A stretch of DNA of 45,303 nucleotides from CAYVWB01 sp964455395 (GTDB taxonomy: Bacteria; Desulfobacterota; Desulfovibrionia; Desulfovibrionales; Desulfovibrionaceae). The stretch spans positions 1 to 45,303 of the forward strand of contig CAYVWB010000033.1 of assembly GCA_964455395.1 (NCBI GenBank). Reading direction: 5' to 3'. The position numbers and the translations under genes are program-made. The notes under the pieces were generated by a model. That model had not been told where the DNA came from, ran no database searches, and saw only the letters and a program-made list of their open reading frames with translations. Position 1 is the first letter of the stretch. Each line of letters starts with the position of its first letter. Below, in pieces: positions 17,670-24,482 of the stretch.

Positions 17670-18167
17670 TCAGGCAGTCCTGTAGAATCGCTCGGGATCG
17701 CCTTCGTCAAGGCCGTCAAGCGCACCACAGTATCGCCAACCCGCCTTGTGGAGCAGCTTGCGCATGGGGGTGTTTGATTGGTTGGTGGATGTCCAGAGCT
17801 CCGGGTGCGCGCGTGAGCCATGGGCAAGCAGGCCCGCCCCCAGGCCGAGTCTTCTTGCATCGGGAGAGACAATGAGCAGGGAAATGAAGGGCTTTCGAAA
17901 GAAGCACCAGTGATCGACGCAGCAGAAGCCTTGGACTTCGCCATGCAACGCCGCCACGATCAAGCCGCCATGCGCAGCCACTGAGGTGATGTAGTCAGCT
18001 CTGTCATTCGAATCAATGACGGCTTCATCGATCGTGACTGCACGGGCGATTTCCTCTCGAGCAATAGCTTTCCTGATTTCCAAGGCAGCCTCCACCAAGT
18101 CGGCAACGCACTGCTGAGGCCTTGCGTCATGTTCAATGTCAGCTTCGCCCCGCAGAGCAGCCGGCAC
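17670..18167 (-). CDS. GNAT family N-acetyltransferase
   Basis: Up to 165 residues. The acetyl-CoA-binding motif A is visible as ISLLIVSPDARRLGLGAGLL (R-x-x-G-x-G/A type), followed by a motif-B-like segment TSTNQSNTPMRKLLHKAGWR. It probably transfers an acetyl group from acetyl-CoA to an unknown amine. The N-terminus is uncertain: family-like sequence begins around EIRKAIAREEIARAV, about 28 residues in, so a downstream GTG or TTG may be the true start. Codon use is visibly less GC-rich than in the neighbours (ATT, AAA and GAA are common), which suggests recent acquisition. It is isolated, convergent with the upstream gene and not obviously in an operon with ddl. Confidence 0.75.
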   Translation of the reverse strand: MPAALRGEADIEHDARPQQCVADLVEAALEIRKAIAREEIARAVTIDEAVIDSNDRADYITSVAAHGGLIVAALHGEVQGFCCVDHWCFFRKPFISLLIVSPDARRLGLGAGLLAHGSRAHPELWTSTNQSNTPMRKLLHKAGWRYCGALDGLDEGDPERFYRTA

Positions 18168-18293
18168 GGAAGTGGTCCCGCGTCATTGGATGGTTTCGCG
18201 GCGAATCAAAGCGAGGGCCCGCAGCGGGTCATGCCGCAGGGCGCAAGCCTTGTCGGAGAAGGGACAGAAGCGTTGTCCCGCAGGGGCGAACCG

Positions 18294-19223
18294 TCAGGTC
18301 CGCGCCATCCCCAGCTCGATGAGCCGGGCGAGCAGCGCCGGGAAGTCCATGCCCGCGGCGGCTGCAGCCTGAGGCAGCAGGCTGGTGGGCGTCATGCCGG
18401 GGAGTGTGTTCACCTCCAGCAGGGTGAGCGCGGCGTCGGGGTCGTCGAGGGCGGAGGCCATCATGTCCGCGCGGCTGTAGCCGAAAAGACCCAGCGCGCG
18501 GTGCGCCGCCACGGCCATGGCCTGGACGCGGCGCGTCATGCCGGGGGGGAGGGGCGCGGGGCAGAGCTCCTCGGCGCCGCCGGCTTCGTATTTGCTCGCG
18601 TAATCGAAAAAAGCGCCCCGCCGAGGCCGAATGAGCACTGGCGGCAAGGCGTCTTCCCGGCCGGGTTCGCCCAGCACGGCGCAGGTTATCTCGTGTCCGG
18701 GGAAGGCCTGTTCCAGCAGGGCCTCTTCCCCGGCGTCGAAGCAGGCGTCGGCCAGCTCCCGCAGGCGGGCGTGGTCTTCGGCCAGTCCCATGCCCAGGCT
18801 GGAGCCGCCCAGGTTCGGCTTGACGAAGACGGGCAAGGGCAAGACGGTGGACCAGGCGGCGTCCGGCCGGCGGGTGAGGAACTCCCAATCCGGCGTCGTC
18901 AGCCCGGCTTGGCGAAAGAGGCTCTTGGCCGCGGCCTTGTGCAGCGCCAGGAAGGAGCCGGCGGGGTCTGCGCCTTGGTAGGGGCAGCCCACGCGGTCCA
19001 GCATGGCTTGGATGAGCCCGTCTTCGCCGGGTGCGCCGTGGAGGTTCAGGAAAGCGAAATCCACCTCGCGGGCGAGGGCGGGGATGGCGGCGAAGGCTTC
19101 GGCCGGGTCGCAGCGCACCACCTCGTGCCCCAGGGTTTGGAGAGCGGCTTCCACGCCGCGGGCGCCGGAGAGCGCCACCTCCCGTTCGCTAGACCAGCCG
19201 CCGGCCAGTAAAAGAATGCGCAT
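18294..19223 (-). CDS. ddl: D-alanine--D-alanine ligase
   Basis: A 309-residue ATP-grasp ligase forming D-Ala-D-Ala for peptidoglycan in the cytoplasm. Motifs in order: the N-terminal LLAGGWSSEREVALSGARGV with the substrate-site Glu, FLNLHGAPGEDGLIQAML, the glycine-rich ATP loop KPNLGGSSLGMGLA and the metal/substrate site LEVNTLPGMTPTSLLPQAA. Length is normal for the family. The 5' end overlaps the upstream HD-domain gene by 35 bp in another frame, which indicates translational coupling. In many bacteria ddl sits in the dcw cluster; here it is separate. Confidence 0.95.
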   Translation of the reverse strand: MRILLLAGGWSSEREVALSGARGVEAALQTLGHEVVRCDPAEAFAAIPALAREVDFAFLNLHGAPGEDGLIQAMLDRVGCPYQGADPAGSFLALHKAAAKSLFRQAGLTTPDWEFLTRRPDAAWSTVLPLPVFVKPNLGGSSLGMGLAEDHARLRELADACFDAGEEALLEQAFPGHEITCAVLGEPGREDALPPVLIRPRRGAFFDYASKYEAGGAEELCPAPLPPGMTRRVQAMAVAAHRALGLFGYSRADMMASALDDPDAALTLLEVNTLPGMTPTSLLPQAAAAAGMDFPALLARLIELGMART

Positions 19224-20037
19224 CGACGTCGAACCCCGCCTTTTCGCTCAAGGTTTCTGCAATGATTTCGGCTTGCCGCCAGGAAGCGTGAATGCGCGCG
19301 CGGATGTCTTCGGTCTTGCCGTAGCGGTCCAGCAGGTCGCTGAAGCGGTCGACAAGGGGGACGATGGAATCGTGGCGCACGCGTTTGTCCGCGTAAATCA
19401 GGGTCAAAGGGAGGAAGGACGCGTCGGCGTCCAGGGCCCACGGCCAGTACACGTGGTGCATGATCCCCTGGGCGATGGCGGCGTCGCCTGCGGCCTCCAG
19501 CGTCCATATGGCGCCGAGCTGCGAGTGGTTGCCGCCGTGGCGGATGGTGTAGTCCTTGGCGATGTCGTGGAGCAGGCAGGCGGCGAGCACGGCTTCCGGG
19601 TTGGCGTGCGCCGGCGCCAGGCGGCCGGTCCGCGACGCCGCCGTGGCGATGGCGTACCCCACGTGCGCCACGGCTTCGCTGTGGGCGCGGATGTGTCGGG
19701 GCATGGCGAAGCGCTCCCAGAGGGCTTCGCATTCCGCTCTGTCGGGGACCTTGGCGCCCGGTTGCGCGCATGGCCGTGGCGCGGTGGGCATGCGCGGCGC
19801 GCAGCGGGGATCCAGCTGTTCTATCTGCGTGGTGGACAACCGGAGCTCCCTGGGCAGGAAAGGGGAGACGCCCAACAGCTCCCGCAAGTCCGGCGGCAGG
19901 GCAGTCCGGGGGGCGCTCGGTATTGCAGAAGCCGAGGGCGGGCAGCCGGCGCGCCGGTCCATCGCAGCGACGCCGGACGTGTCCGGTGGATGAGGATCGG
20001 GTGGTCCGTAAGGGCCATCAGGAGGGACATGCGCCAT
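19189..20037 (-). CDS. HD-domain metal-dependent phosphohydrolase
   Basis: A 282-residue protein with an HD domain: a first His in RHIRAHSEAVAHVGYA (about residue 116), then LAACLLHDIAKDYTIRHGGN with the HD pair (about 153), and a later helix HHVYWPWALDADASFLPLTL. Such proteins hydrolyse phosphomonoesters or nucleotides; the substrate cannot be told. The first 100 residues are Pro/Ala-rich and probably disordered. The start at 20037 is supported by an AGGAG about 8 nt upstream. The 3' end overlaps ddl by 35 bp, so the two are one transcription unit. Confidence 0.85.
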   Translation of the reverse strand: MAHVPPDGPYGPPDPHPPDTSGVAAMDRRAGCPPSASAIPSAPRTALPPDLRELLGVSPFLPRELRLSTTQIEQLDPRCAPRMPTAPRPCAQPGAKVPDRAECEALWERFAMPRHIRAHSEAVAHVGYAIATAASRTGRLAPAHANPEAVLAACLLHDIAKDYTIRHGGNHSQLGAIWTLEAAGDAAIAQGIMHHVYWPWALDADASFLPLTLIYADKRVRHDSIVPLVDRFSDLLDRYGKTEDIRARIHASWRQAEIIAETLSEKAGFDVDAHSFTGRRLV

Positions 20038-20224
20038 GGGGATGCTCCTCGGTCGTCAGAAGGTGCTCGACAAAATGGTATCAGGGCGGCGGACGCGGGG
20101 CAAGGGGACCGAACGAGCGATCGAAGCGGCGCCGCCCCGCCTCGGTCCTCCCCTTGCGTCCCGCCAAGCTCGCGGGTACTATCCTTCCCGAATCGACAAG
20201 ACCGAGCAACGCCAAGGAGCCCGC

Positions 20225-20929
20225 ATGCATTCCCCCGTTGTTTCCGGCGAGTCCGGCGAAACCGGCGAAACCGGCGAGTCGGACGGCATGGCGCACACGA
20301 ACGACCCCCCGAGCGCCCCAGACGCCAAGGACGCCCCAGACACCCCATACGCCATGGACGCCACGGACGCCACGGACGCCACGGACAGGCCGACCACGGC
20401 CAGCACGGCGGCCGTGGTGCTGGCTGCCATCCGGGACCGCCGCAGCATCCGGCATTTCACCGAAGACCCCGTCTCGCGCGCAGCCATGGAGACCATCCTG
20501 GATGCAGGCCGCTGGGCTCCCTCCGGATTGAACAACCAGCCCTACCGCATGCTCCCCATCCCCGCCGGCGACCCCCGGCAGGAAGCCCTGGCGCAGCTCA
20601 CCAGGTACGCGCGCATCGTGCGGGAAGCCCGCGCCCTCATCGCAGTCTGTCTGGACCTGGAAGCCATGTACCACCCCATGAAGGACCATCAAGGCGTCGG
20701 CGCGTGCATCCAGAACATGCTGCTGGCCATCCACGCGCTGGGTCTGGGCGGCGTCTGGCTGGGAGAGATCGTCAACCAGGCCGACGCCGCGCTCGACGTG
20801 CTGCAGCTGGATGGCCAGCGTTATGAATTTCAAGCGCTTGTCGCCCTGGGGCGTCCCCTGCAGGCCAAAGCGCCCAACCGCAAATCCCTGGAGGAGCACC
20901 TCCTGGCCCCCCTGGAGGGCTTCGCATGA
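20225..20929 (+). CDS. Nitroreductase family protein with repeat-rich N-terminus
   Basis: A 234-residue FMN-dependent nitroreductase-like oxidoreductase. The core starts near residue 62 (VVLAAIRDRRSIRHFTEDPV), with AGRWAPSGLNNQPYRM forming part of the FMN site, then IQNMLLAIHALGLGGVWLG and the C-terminal VALGRPLQ. The start at 20225 is preceded by AAGGAG with good spacing. Residues 1-58 are an extension made of short repeats: four S/T-G-E units (9-bp repeats at 20243-20278) and three D-A-T units (9-bp repeats at 20357-20383). A later ATG at 20288 could be an alternative start. The stop overlaps the next ATG (ATGA). The natural substrate is unknown. Confidence 0.88.
   Translation: MHSPVVSGESGETGETGESDGMAHTNDPPSAPDAKDAPDTPYAMDATDATDATDRPTTASTAAVVLAAIRDRRSIRHFTEDPVSRAAMETILDAGRWAPSGLNNQPYRMLPIPAGDPRQEALAQLTRYARIVREARALIAVCLDLEAMYHPMKDHQGVGACIQNMLLAIHALGLGGVWLGEIVNQADAALDVLQLDGQRYEFQALVALGRPLQAKAPNRKSLEEHLLAPLEGFA
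20243..20278 (+). repeat. 9-bp codon-phased tandem repeat (S/T-G-E)4
   Basis: Four tandem 9-bp units (TCCGGCGAG, TCCGGCGAA, ACCGGCGAA, ACCGGCGAG) at the start of the nitroreductase gene. They preserve the frame and encode S/T-G-E. Confidence 0.85.
20357..20383 (+). repeat. 9-bp codon-phased tandem repeat (D-A-T)3
   Basis: Three perfect GACGCCACG units inside the nitroreductase N-terminal extension, encoding D-A-T. A related 9-bp array on the opposite strand lies in the aminotransferase gene at 30792-30827. Confidence 0.9.
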
Positions 20930-21561
20930 GCATCCTGGACATCCGCGCCTTTCCCCTCGGTCCCCTTTCCACCAACTGCTATGTCGCCTCCCGCGAGGGA
21001 CGCGCCGTGGCCGTGGATCCCGGGGGCGACCCCGCTGCGGTCGTGCGCCATCTGCAGAGCGAGGGCCTCACCCTCACGCATATCCTCAACACCCATTTCC
21101 ATTTCGATCACGTGGGCGGAAACAAAGCCCTGGCTGTGGCCACGGGCGCGCCCGTGCTCGCCAACACGGAGGACGCCTACCTCCTGGAGACGGAACTGGG
21201 CCGCGGCGGCTTCATGGGCCTGCCCGAGATAGAGCTTTTCGAATACCAACCCCTGGCCCCCGGCGAGACCGAATTCCTGGGCCTCGCCTGCCATGTGTTG
21301 CACACCCCCGGCCACACCCCGGGGAGCCTCTCCTTCCACTTCCCGGAAGCGCAAGCCGTCTTCGTGGGGGATCTGATCTTCGAACGCTCCGTGGGCCGTA
21401 CGGATTTCCCCGGCGGCGACACCGCCACGCTCCTGACCGCCGTGCGGGAGAAGATTTTCACCCTGCCGGACGAGACCGTCATCTACGCCGGTCACGGCGA
21501 TCCCACAACCGTGGGCGAGGAAAAGCGCCACAACCCCTATTTCAGCGAGTTCGTCCGCTGA
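20926..21561 (+). CDS. MBL-fold metallo-hydrolase (glyoxalase II-like)
   Basis: A 211-residue metallo-beta-lactamase-fold hydrolase with two metals expected. Ligand motifs are complete: NTHFHFDHVGG (about residues 57-67), the next His in LHTPGHTPGS, the bridging Asp in VFVGDLIF and the last His in IYAGHGDP. This is the short stand-alone form usually annotated as hydroxyacylglutathione hydrolase-like. It lacks the C-terminal glutathione-binding domain of true glyoxalase II, so the substrate is another thioester or is unknown. It starts within the stop of the nitroreductase gene (ATGA overlap) and ends 21 bp before the TusA-like selenoprotein candidate, suggesting one operon and a possible sulfur-related role. 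Confidence 0.9.
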   Translation: MSILDIRAFPLGPLSTNCYVASREGRAVAVDPGGDPAAVVRHLQSEGLTLTHILNTHFHFDHVGGNKALAVATGAPVLANTEDAYLLETELGRGGFMGLPEIELFEYQPLAPGETEFLGLACHVLHTPGHTPGSLSFHFPEAQAVFVGDLIFERSVGRTDFPGGDTATLLTAVREKIFTLPDETVIYAGHGDPTTVGEEKRHNPYFSEFVR

Positions 21562-21582
21562 AGACCCATCAAGGAGACGCCC

Positions 21583-21861
21583 ATGGCCACACGATCCCCT
21601 TCCCCGGAGTCCCGCGGCGCCGTTTCCGCCATGGGGGCTGTCGACGTCGATCTGCGCGCCAAGTGTTGAGGCCTTGTCCTGGAGCTCGCGTGGCGACTCC
21701 GGCATGGCAAGGGCGACGTCGTGACGTGCCTGGTGACGACGGCGCAACGTGAACAGCTTTACGAGGCGCTGGCCATGGAGCCCTTCTGGAGCGTGCAGGA
21801 AACCACGACGCCTGAAGGCGTGGTCGCTCACTTCCATCGCAAAAAAACCGGGAGCCGGTAA
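21583..21861 (+). CDS. Candidate selenoprotein, TusA/SirA-like, in-frame TGA at codon 29
   Basis: An ATG at 21583 with AAGGAG six bases upstream opens a frame of 93 codons that is broken only by TGA at 21667-21669 and ends in TAA at 21859-21861. Read with TGA as selenocysteine, it gives 92 residues containing VDVDLRAKC-U-GLVLELAWRL, then GDVVTCLVTT and VVAHFHRKK. This follows the TusA pattern: strand, Cys-Pro active site, helix, KxGD strand and a final strand with basic residues. Here Cys28 is kept and the following Pro is replaced by the TGA codon. The stop overlaps the next start (TAATG), so translation through the TGA would couple to the flavoprotein. A hairpin with SECIS geometry follows the TGA. 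TusA proteins relay persulfide sulfur. The alternative is a nonsense-mutated gene, but the intact downstream frame argues against it. The insertion of Sec and the function are inference. Confidence 0.72.
21667..21714 (+). promoter_or_regulatory. Putative bacterial SECIS hairpin after in-frame TGA
   Basis: Directly after TGA (21667-21669) the RNA can fold into a long stem. The outer part pairs GCCTTG (21671-21676) with CAAGGGC (21708-21714, one bulged G). After an internal loop, CTGGAG (21679-21684) pairs with CTCCGG (21697-21702), including one G-U pair. A single bulged C (21685) is followed by TCGC (21686-21689) pairing with GCGA (21693-21696). The apical loop is GTG, starting 21 nt after the TGA with G first. 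Bacterial SECIS elements need a small apical loop with an early G about 16-37 nt after the UGA; a bulged base below the loop is also typical. Confidence 0.65.
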
Positions 21862-22490
21862 TGTCGAAGGCGCTGGAGACGGATGACGCCCTGGTGGCGT
21901 GCTATGGCTGCAGCCCGCGCGCGGCGGGCAACAGCGACACTGCACTGGACCACGTGACGGCGCAGCTTCATGCTGCAGGCGTTGTCAGCAAGCGCATGTT
22001 CCTGCGAGACCACGCCTGCCTGCCCTGCACGGGATGCGGCGCCTGCGCCAAAACGGGCGGACGCTGCGCCCTGGCCGCCAAGGACGACGCGCACGCCCTC
22101 CTGGAGCCGCTGCGCACGGCGCAGGCCGAGGTCTTCGCCGCGCCCATCTATTTCTACCACCTGCCGGCGGGGTTCAAGGCGCTCATCGACCGCTCCCAGG
22201 CGTACTACGAACGCGCACGCCAGGACGACCCGACAATGACTTCCCTGCCCATGCGCCCCGCCTTCGTGGCGCTGGTGGCCGGGCGACCCGTGGGCGAACG
22301 TCTCTTCGAAGGCGCGTTGCTCACCCTGCGGTACTTCCTGGAGCCTTTCAACCTGGAGCTGGCGGAACCGCTCACCATCCGTGGGGTGGACGGACCGGGC
22401 GACCTCGCCGGCGACCCCTGGGCCGTGGAAGCCGCACAGGAATACGGCAAGACCGTGGCGAAGGCTCTGCTCGGGGACAAGGCGCCTTGA
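21861..22490 (+). CDS. NAD(P)H-dependent FMN reductase / iron-sulfur flavoprotein-like
   Basis: A 209-residue flavodoxin-fold protein. The FMN phosphate loop is seen in CYGCSPRAAGNSDTALD (residues about 14-30) and the family motif in FAAPIYFYHLPAGFKALIDR. Between them is a dense cysteine cluster, Cys53, 56, 59, 62 and 69 (C-x2-C-x2-C-x2-C-x6-C), similar to that binding a 4Fe-4S cluster in archaeal Isf-type iron-sulfur flavoproteins. Cys14 and Cys17 form an additional CxxC pair inside the phosphate loop. The start codon overlaps the stop of the TusA-like ORF (TAATG), so the two are translationally coupled. Electron transfer to or from the TusA-like Cys-Sec centre is an attractive but untested idea. 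Confidence 0.85.
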   Translation: MSKALETDDALVACYGCSPRAAGNSDTALDHVTAQLHAAGVVSKRMFLRDHACLPCTGCGACAKTGGRCALAAKDDAHALLEPLRTAQAEVFAAPIYFYHLPAGFKALIDRSQAYYERARQDDPTMTSLPMRPAFVALVAGRPVGERLFEGALLTLRYFLEPFNLELAEPLTIRGVDGPGDLAGDPWAVEAAQEYGKTVAKALLGDKAP

Positions 22491-22553
22491 ACGCAGCGCG
22501 ACCCTCCGGCGAATCCATCCGCACCCATGGCCCCTGAAGCGTGACGTTTTCCC

Positions 22554-23306
22554 ATGCGCGCCCTCGTTGCGACAAGCCGGTCCCTGGGACGCTGCCTCCT
22601 CGGACTGGGACTCTGGAGAGGACGGTGCCGTCGCTGCGCCGCCGACTTGAGCGCCATGGAGCGCGCCGCCACCTCCACCATGGGGGTCTGCAGCTGCTGC
22701 GCCGTTTCGTTGGCGCCCCGGCGGGGCGGATACTGTCCGCGCTGTGGGCTGCTGGCGGAAGACGAGACCGCGCCACCGGTCCTCTGCAATGCGTGTCGCC
22801 ACGGCATGGGGCCTTCCTGGGAGGCGCTCGCTTTCCACGGTCCGTACGAAGCCGCGCTGAAACACCTCATCTGCGAATTGAAGTACGGCCGTCGGCTGGC
22901 GGACGCAGCGTTGCTGGGGCGGCTCATGGGGGAGGCTGCGCGCCGCGCCACCATGACTCCCGATATGGCGGCGCCGTTGCCGCTGCACGGCCGTCGTCTG
23001 CGTGCGCGCGGTTTCAACCAGAGCCTGGAGTTGGCGCGCCACGTGGCGAAAGTCCTCGGGGTTCCGTGTGCGGGCGACGCTCTGCAACGCACGCGCAGCA
23101 CCTCCCCACAGGCGGGCAAGGACCGTGCCGCCAGGGAGATGAACGTCCGCGGCGCGTTCATGGGGTCGCCCGCCGTGGTGGCCGGGCGCGTGGTGCTGCT
23201 GGTGGACGACGTGCTCACCACGGGAGCCACCGCCGGAGAGGCTGCGCGGGCCCTGCGCGCCGCCGGGGCCGCCGGGGTGCTGCTGGTAGTGGCGGCCCGC
23301 GCCTGA
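22554..23306 (+). CDS. ComF family protein (phosphoribosyltransferase fold)
   Basis: A 250-residue ComF/GntX homologue. The N-terminal third has zinc-ribbon cysteine pairs (CRRC, CSCC, CPRC and CNAC between residues about 24 and 80). The C-terminal half is a type I PRTase fold with the PRPP-binding motif VVLLVDDVLTTGATAGEA (about 214-231) and an upstream GFNQSLELARHVAK. In naturally competent bacteria ComF supports DNA uptake; in others its role is undefined. It follows the flavoprotein gene by 63 bp on the same strand, so it may be the last gene of that unit. The start at 22554 has no strong Shine-Dalgarno sequence. Confidence 0.9.
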   Translation: MRALVATSRSLGRCLLGLGLWRGRCRRCAADLSAMERAATSTMGVCSCCAVSLAPRRGGYCPRCGLLAEDETAPPVLCNACRHGMGPSWEALAFHGPYEAALKHLICELKYGRRLADAALLGRLMGEAARRATMTPDMAAPLPLHGRRLRARGFNQSLELARHVAKVLGVPCAGDALQRTRSTSPQAGKDRAAREMNVRGAFMGSPAVVAGRVVLLVDDVLTTGATAGEAARALRAAGAAGVLLVVAARA

Positions 23307-23492
23307 GGCGCTGCGGCGAAGAAGGCCTGCGCCGTATTGACACGATGCGGCGGGGGATGTTTCATGAGCGGCAGGCGATTGTGCGCGCCACGCGTGCTGC
23401 AGGCTTTGCGCCGCCGCCGTTGCTCCCGTGGAACCGAGGCGTAATGCCGACACACGCGCTTCCTGCGGAGGCGCCGTTTACGAGGCTCGCTT

Positions 23493-24398
23493 ATGCGCAT
23501 CCCGTTGTTCTTCCGTCTGTTTCTTGCGATGACGTTCGTGCTGGGCGTCGTCGGGAGCGCTCACGGCGCTGTCTCCCGCTGGGAGCCCTTGACGCAGCAA
23601 CTCGTGGCTGACGGCTTCGATCCCGCGGCCATGCGCGCGCTGTTCGCGCGTCCGGAGGTCGTCTACAAATCCGAATACATGGGCAAGAAGATCCGCGCCT
23701 TGCACAACACCAAGTATGGCGCGCCCAAGCCCAAGGCGAAGCCGGCGCGACAGGGCCCGCGCGAGCGCAGGACGCTGCACGACGTACACATGACCCCCTC
23801 GCGGCTGGCGGCCATCCGCATCCTCTACCATGAGTACGCCGAAGCGCTGGACCACGTGGAGGCCCACTACGGCGCGCCTCGTGAGGTGGTGATGGCGATT
23901 CTGCTCATCGAGACGCGGGTGGGCGAGTACCTCGGCGATCAGACCGCGCTCAACGCCCTGGCCGGCATGGCCGCCACGCGCGAGCTTGCGGACATCTCCG
24001 GATTCATCCCCGCAGACCTGCCAGCCGACCGCCGGCGCTATCTCCAGAAACGTCTGGGCGACAAGGCGGCCTGGGCGTACACCCAGCTGAAAGCGCTCTT
24101 GCGCTTTACCGCACGCAACAACCTGGACCCCGCCACCTTGCCGGGCTCCATCTACGGCGCCTTCGGCTTGTGTCAGTTCATCCCCACCACGGCGCTGGAG
24201 CGGGCTGTGGACGGCGACCGCGACGGCCGCATAGACCTCTTCGACCCGGCGGACGCCATACCCTCCGTGGCCAACTTCCTCAAGAAATCCGGCTGGAAGA
24301 AGGGGCTCTCCAGGGAGCGGGAGGAGAAGGTCATCCGACGTTACAACAACGACGCCTACTACGCCCGCGTGGTGATGCAGCTGGCGGACAGGCTGTAG
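23493..24398 (+). CDS. Lytic murein transglycosylase, MltB-like
   Basis: A 301-residue peptidoglycan lytic transglycosylase of the SLT_2/MltB family, exported by a signal peptide (hydrophobic residues 5-22, likely cleavage near SAHG-AV). The catalytic Glu140 lies in MAILLIETRVGEYLGDQ. Further family motifs are GSIYGAFGLCQFIPTT and DGDRDGRIDLFDPADAIPSV near the C-terminus. No lipobox cysteine is present, so it should be soluble in the periplasm. It cleaves glycan strands to give 1,6-anhydromuropeptides. It ends 18 bp before a strong terminator hairpin and is convergent with the msrAB gene. Confidence 0.92.
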   Translation: MRIPLFFRLFLAMTFVLGVVGSAHGAVSRWEPLTQQLVADGFDPAAMRALFARPEVVYKSEYMGKKIRALHNTKYGAPKPKAKPARQGPRERRTLHDVHMTPSRLAAIRILYHEYAEALDHVEAHYGAPREVVMAILLIETRVGEYLGDQTALNALAGMAATRELADISGFIPADLPADRRRYLQKRLGDKAAWAYTQLKALLRFTARNNLDPATLPGSIYGAFGLCQFIPTTALERAVDGDRDGRIDLFDPADAIPSVANFLKKSGWKKGLSREREEKVIRRYNNDAYYARVVMQLADRL

Positions 24399-24416
24399 CG
24401 CTTCGTTTTCGAGACC

Positions 24417-24459
24417 ACAACGCCCGGGCCTTTCCACAAGGGAAGGGGCCGGGCGTTGT
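24417..24459. terminator. Bidirectional terminator hairpin
   Basis: ACAACGCCCGG (24417-24427) and CCGGGCGTTGT (24449-24459) form a perfect 11-bp stem, extended inward by near-complementary sequence. It lies between the convergent transglycosylase and msrAB genes and can end both transcripts. Confidence 0.8.
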
Positions 24460-24482
24460 TGCGTGCAGGCGGCGCGTTGTCG

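Noticed and set aside
17469..17777. 102-codon plus-strand ORF in a gene-poor stretch
   Set aside because: It resembles no family and overlaps the 3' end of the acetyltransferase gene; chance ORF or decayed remnant.
21583..21669. Simple pseudogene explanation for the TGA-containing ORF
   Set aside because: Not fully excluded, but the intact 63-codon downstream frame, the TAATG coupling and the hairpin geometry favour a functional selenocysteine codon.
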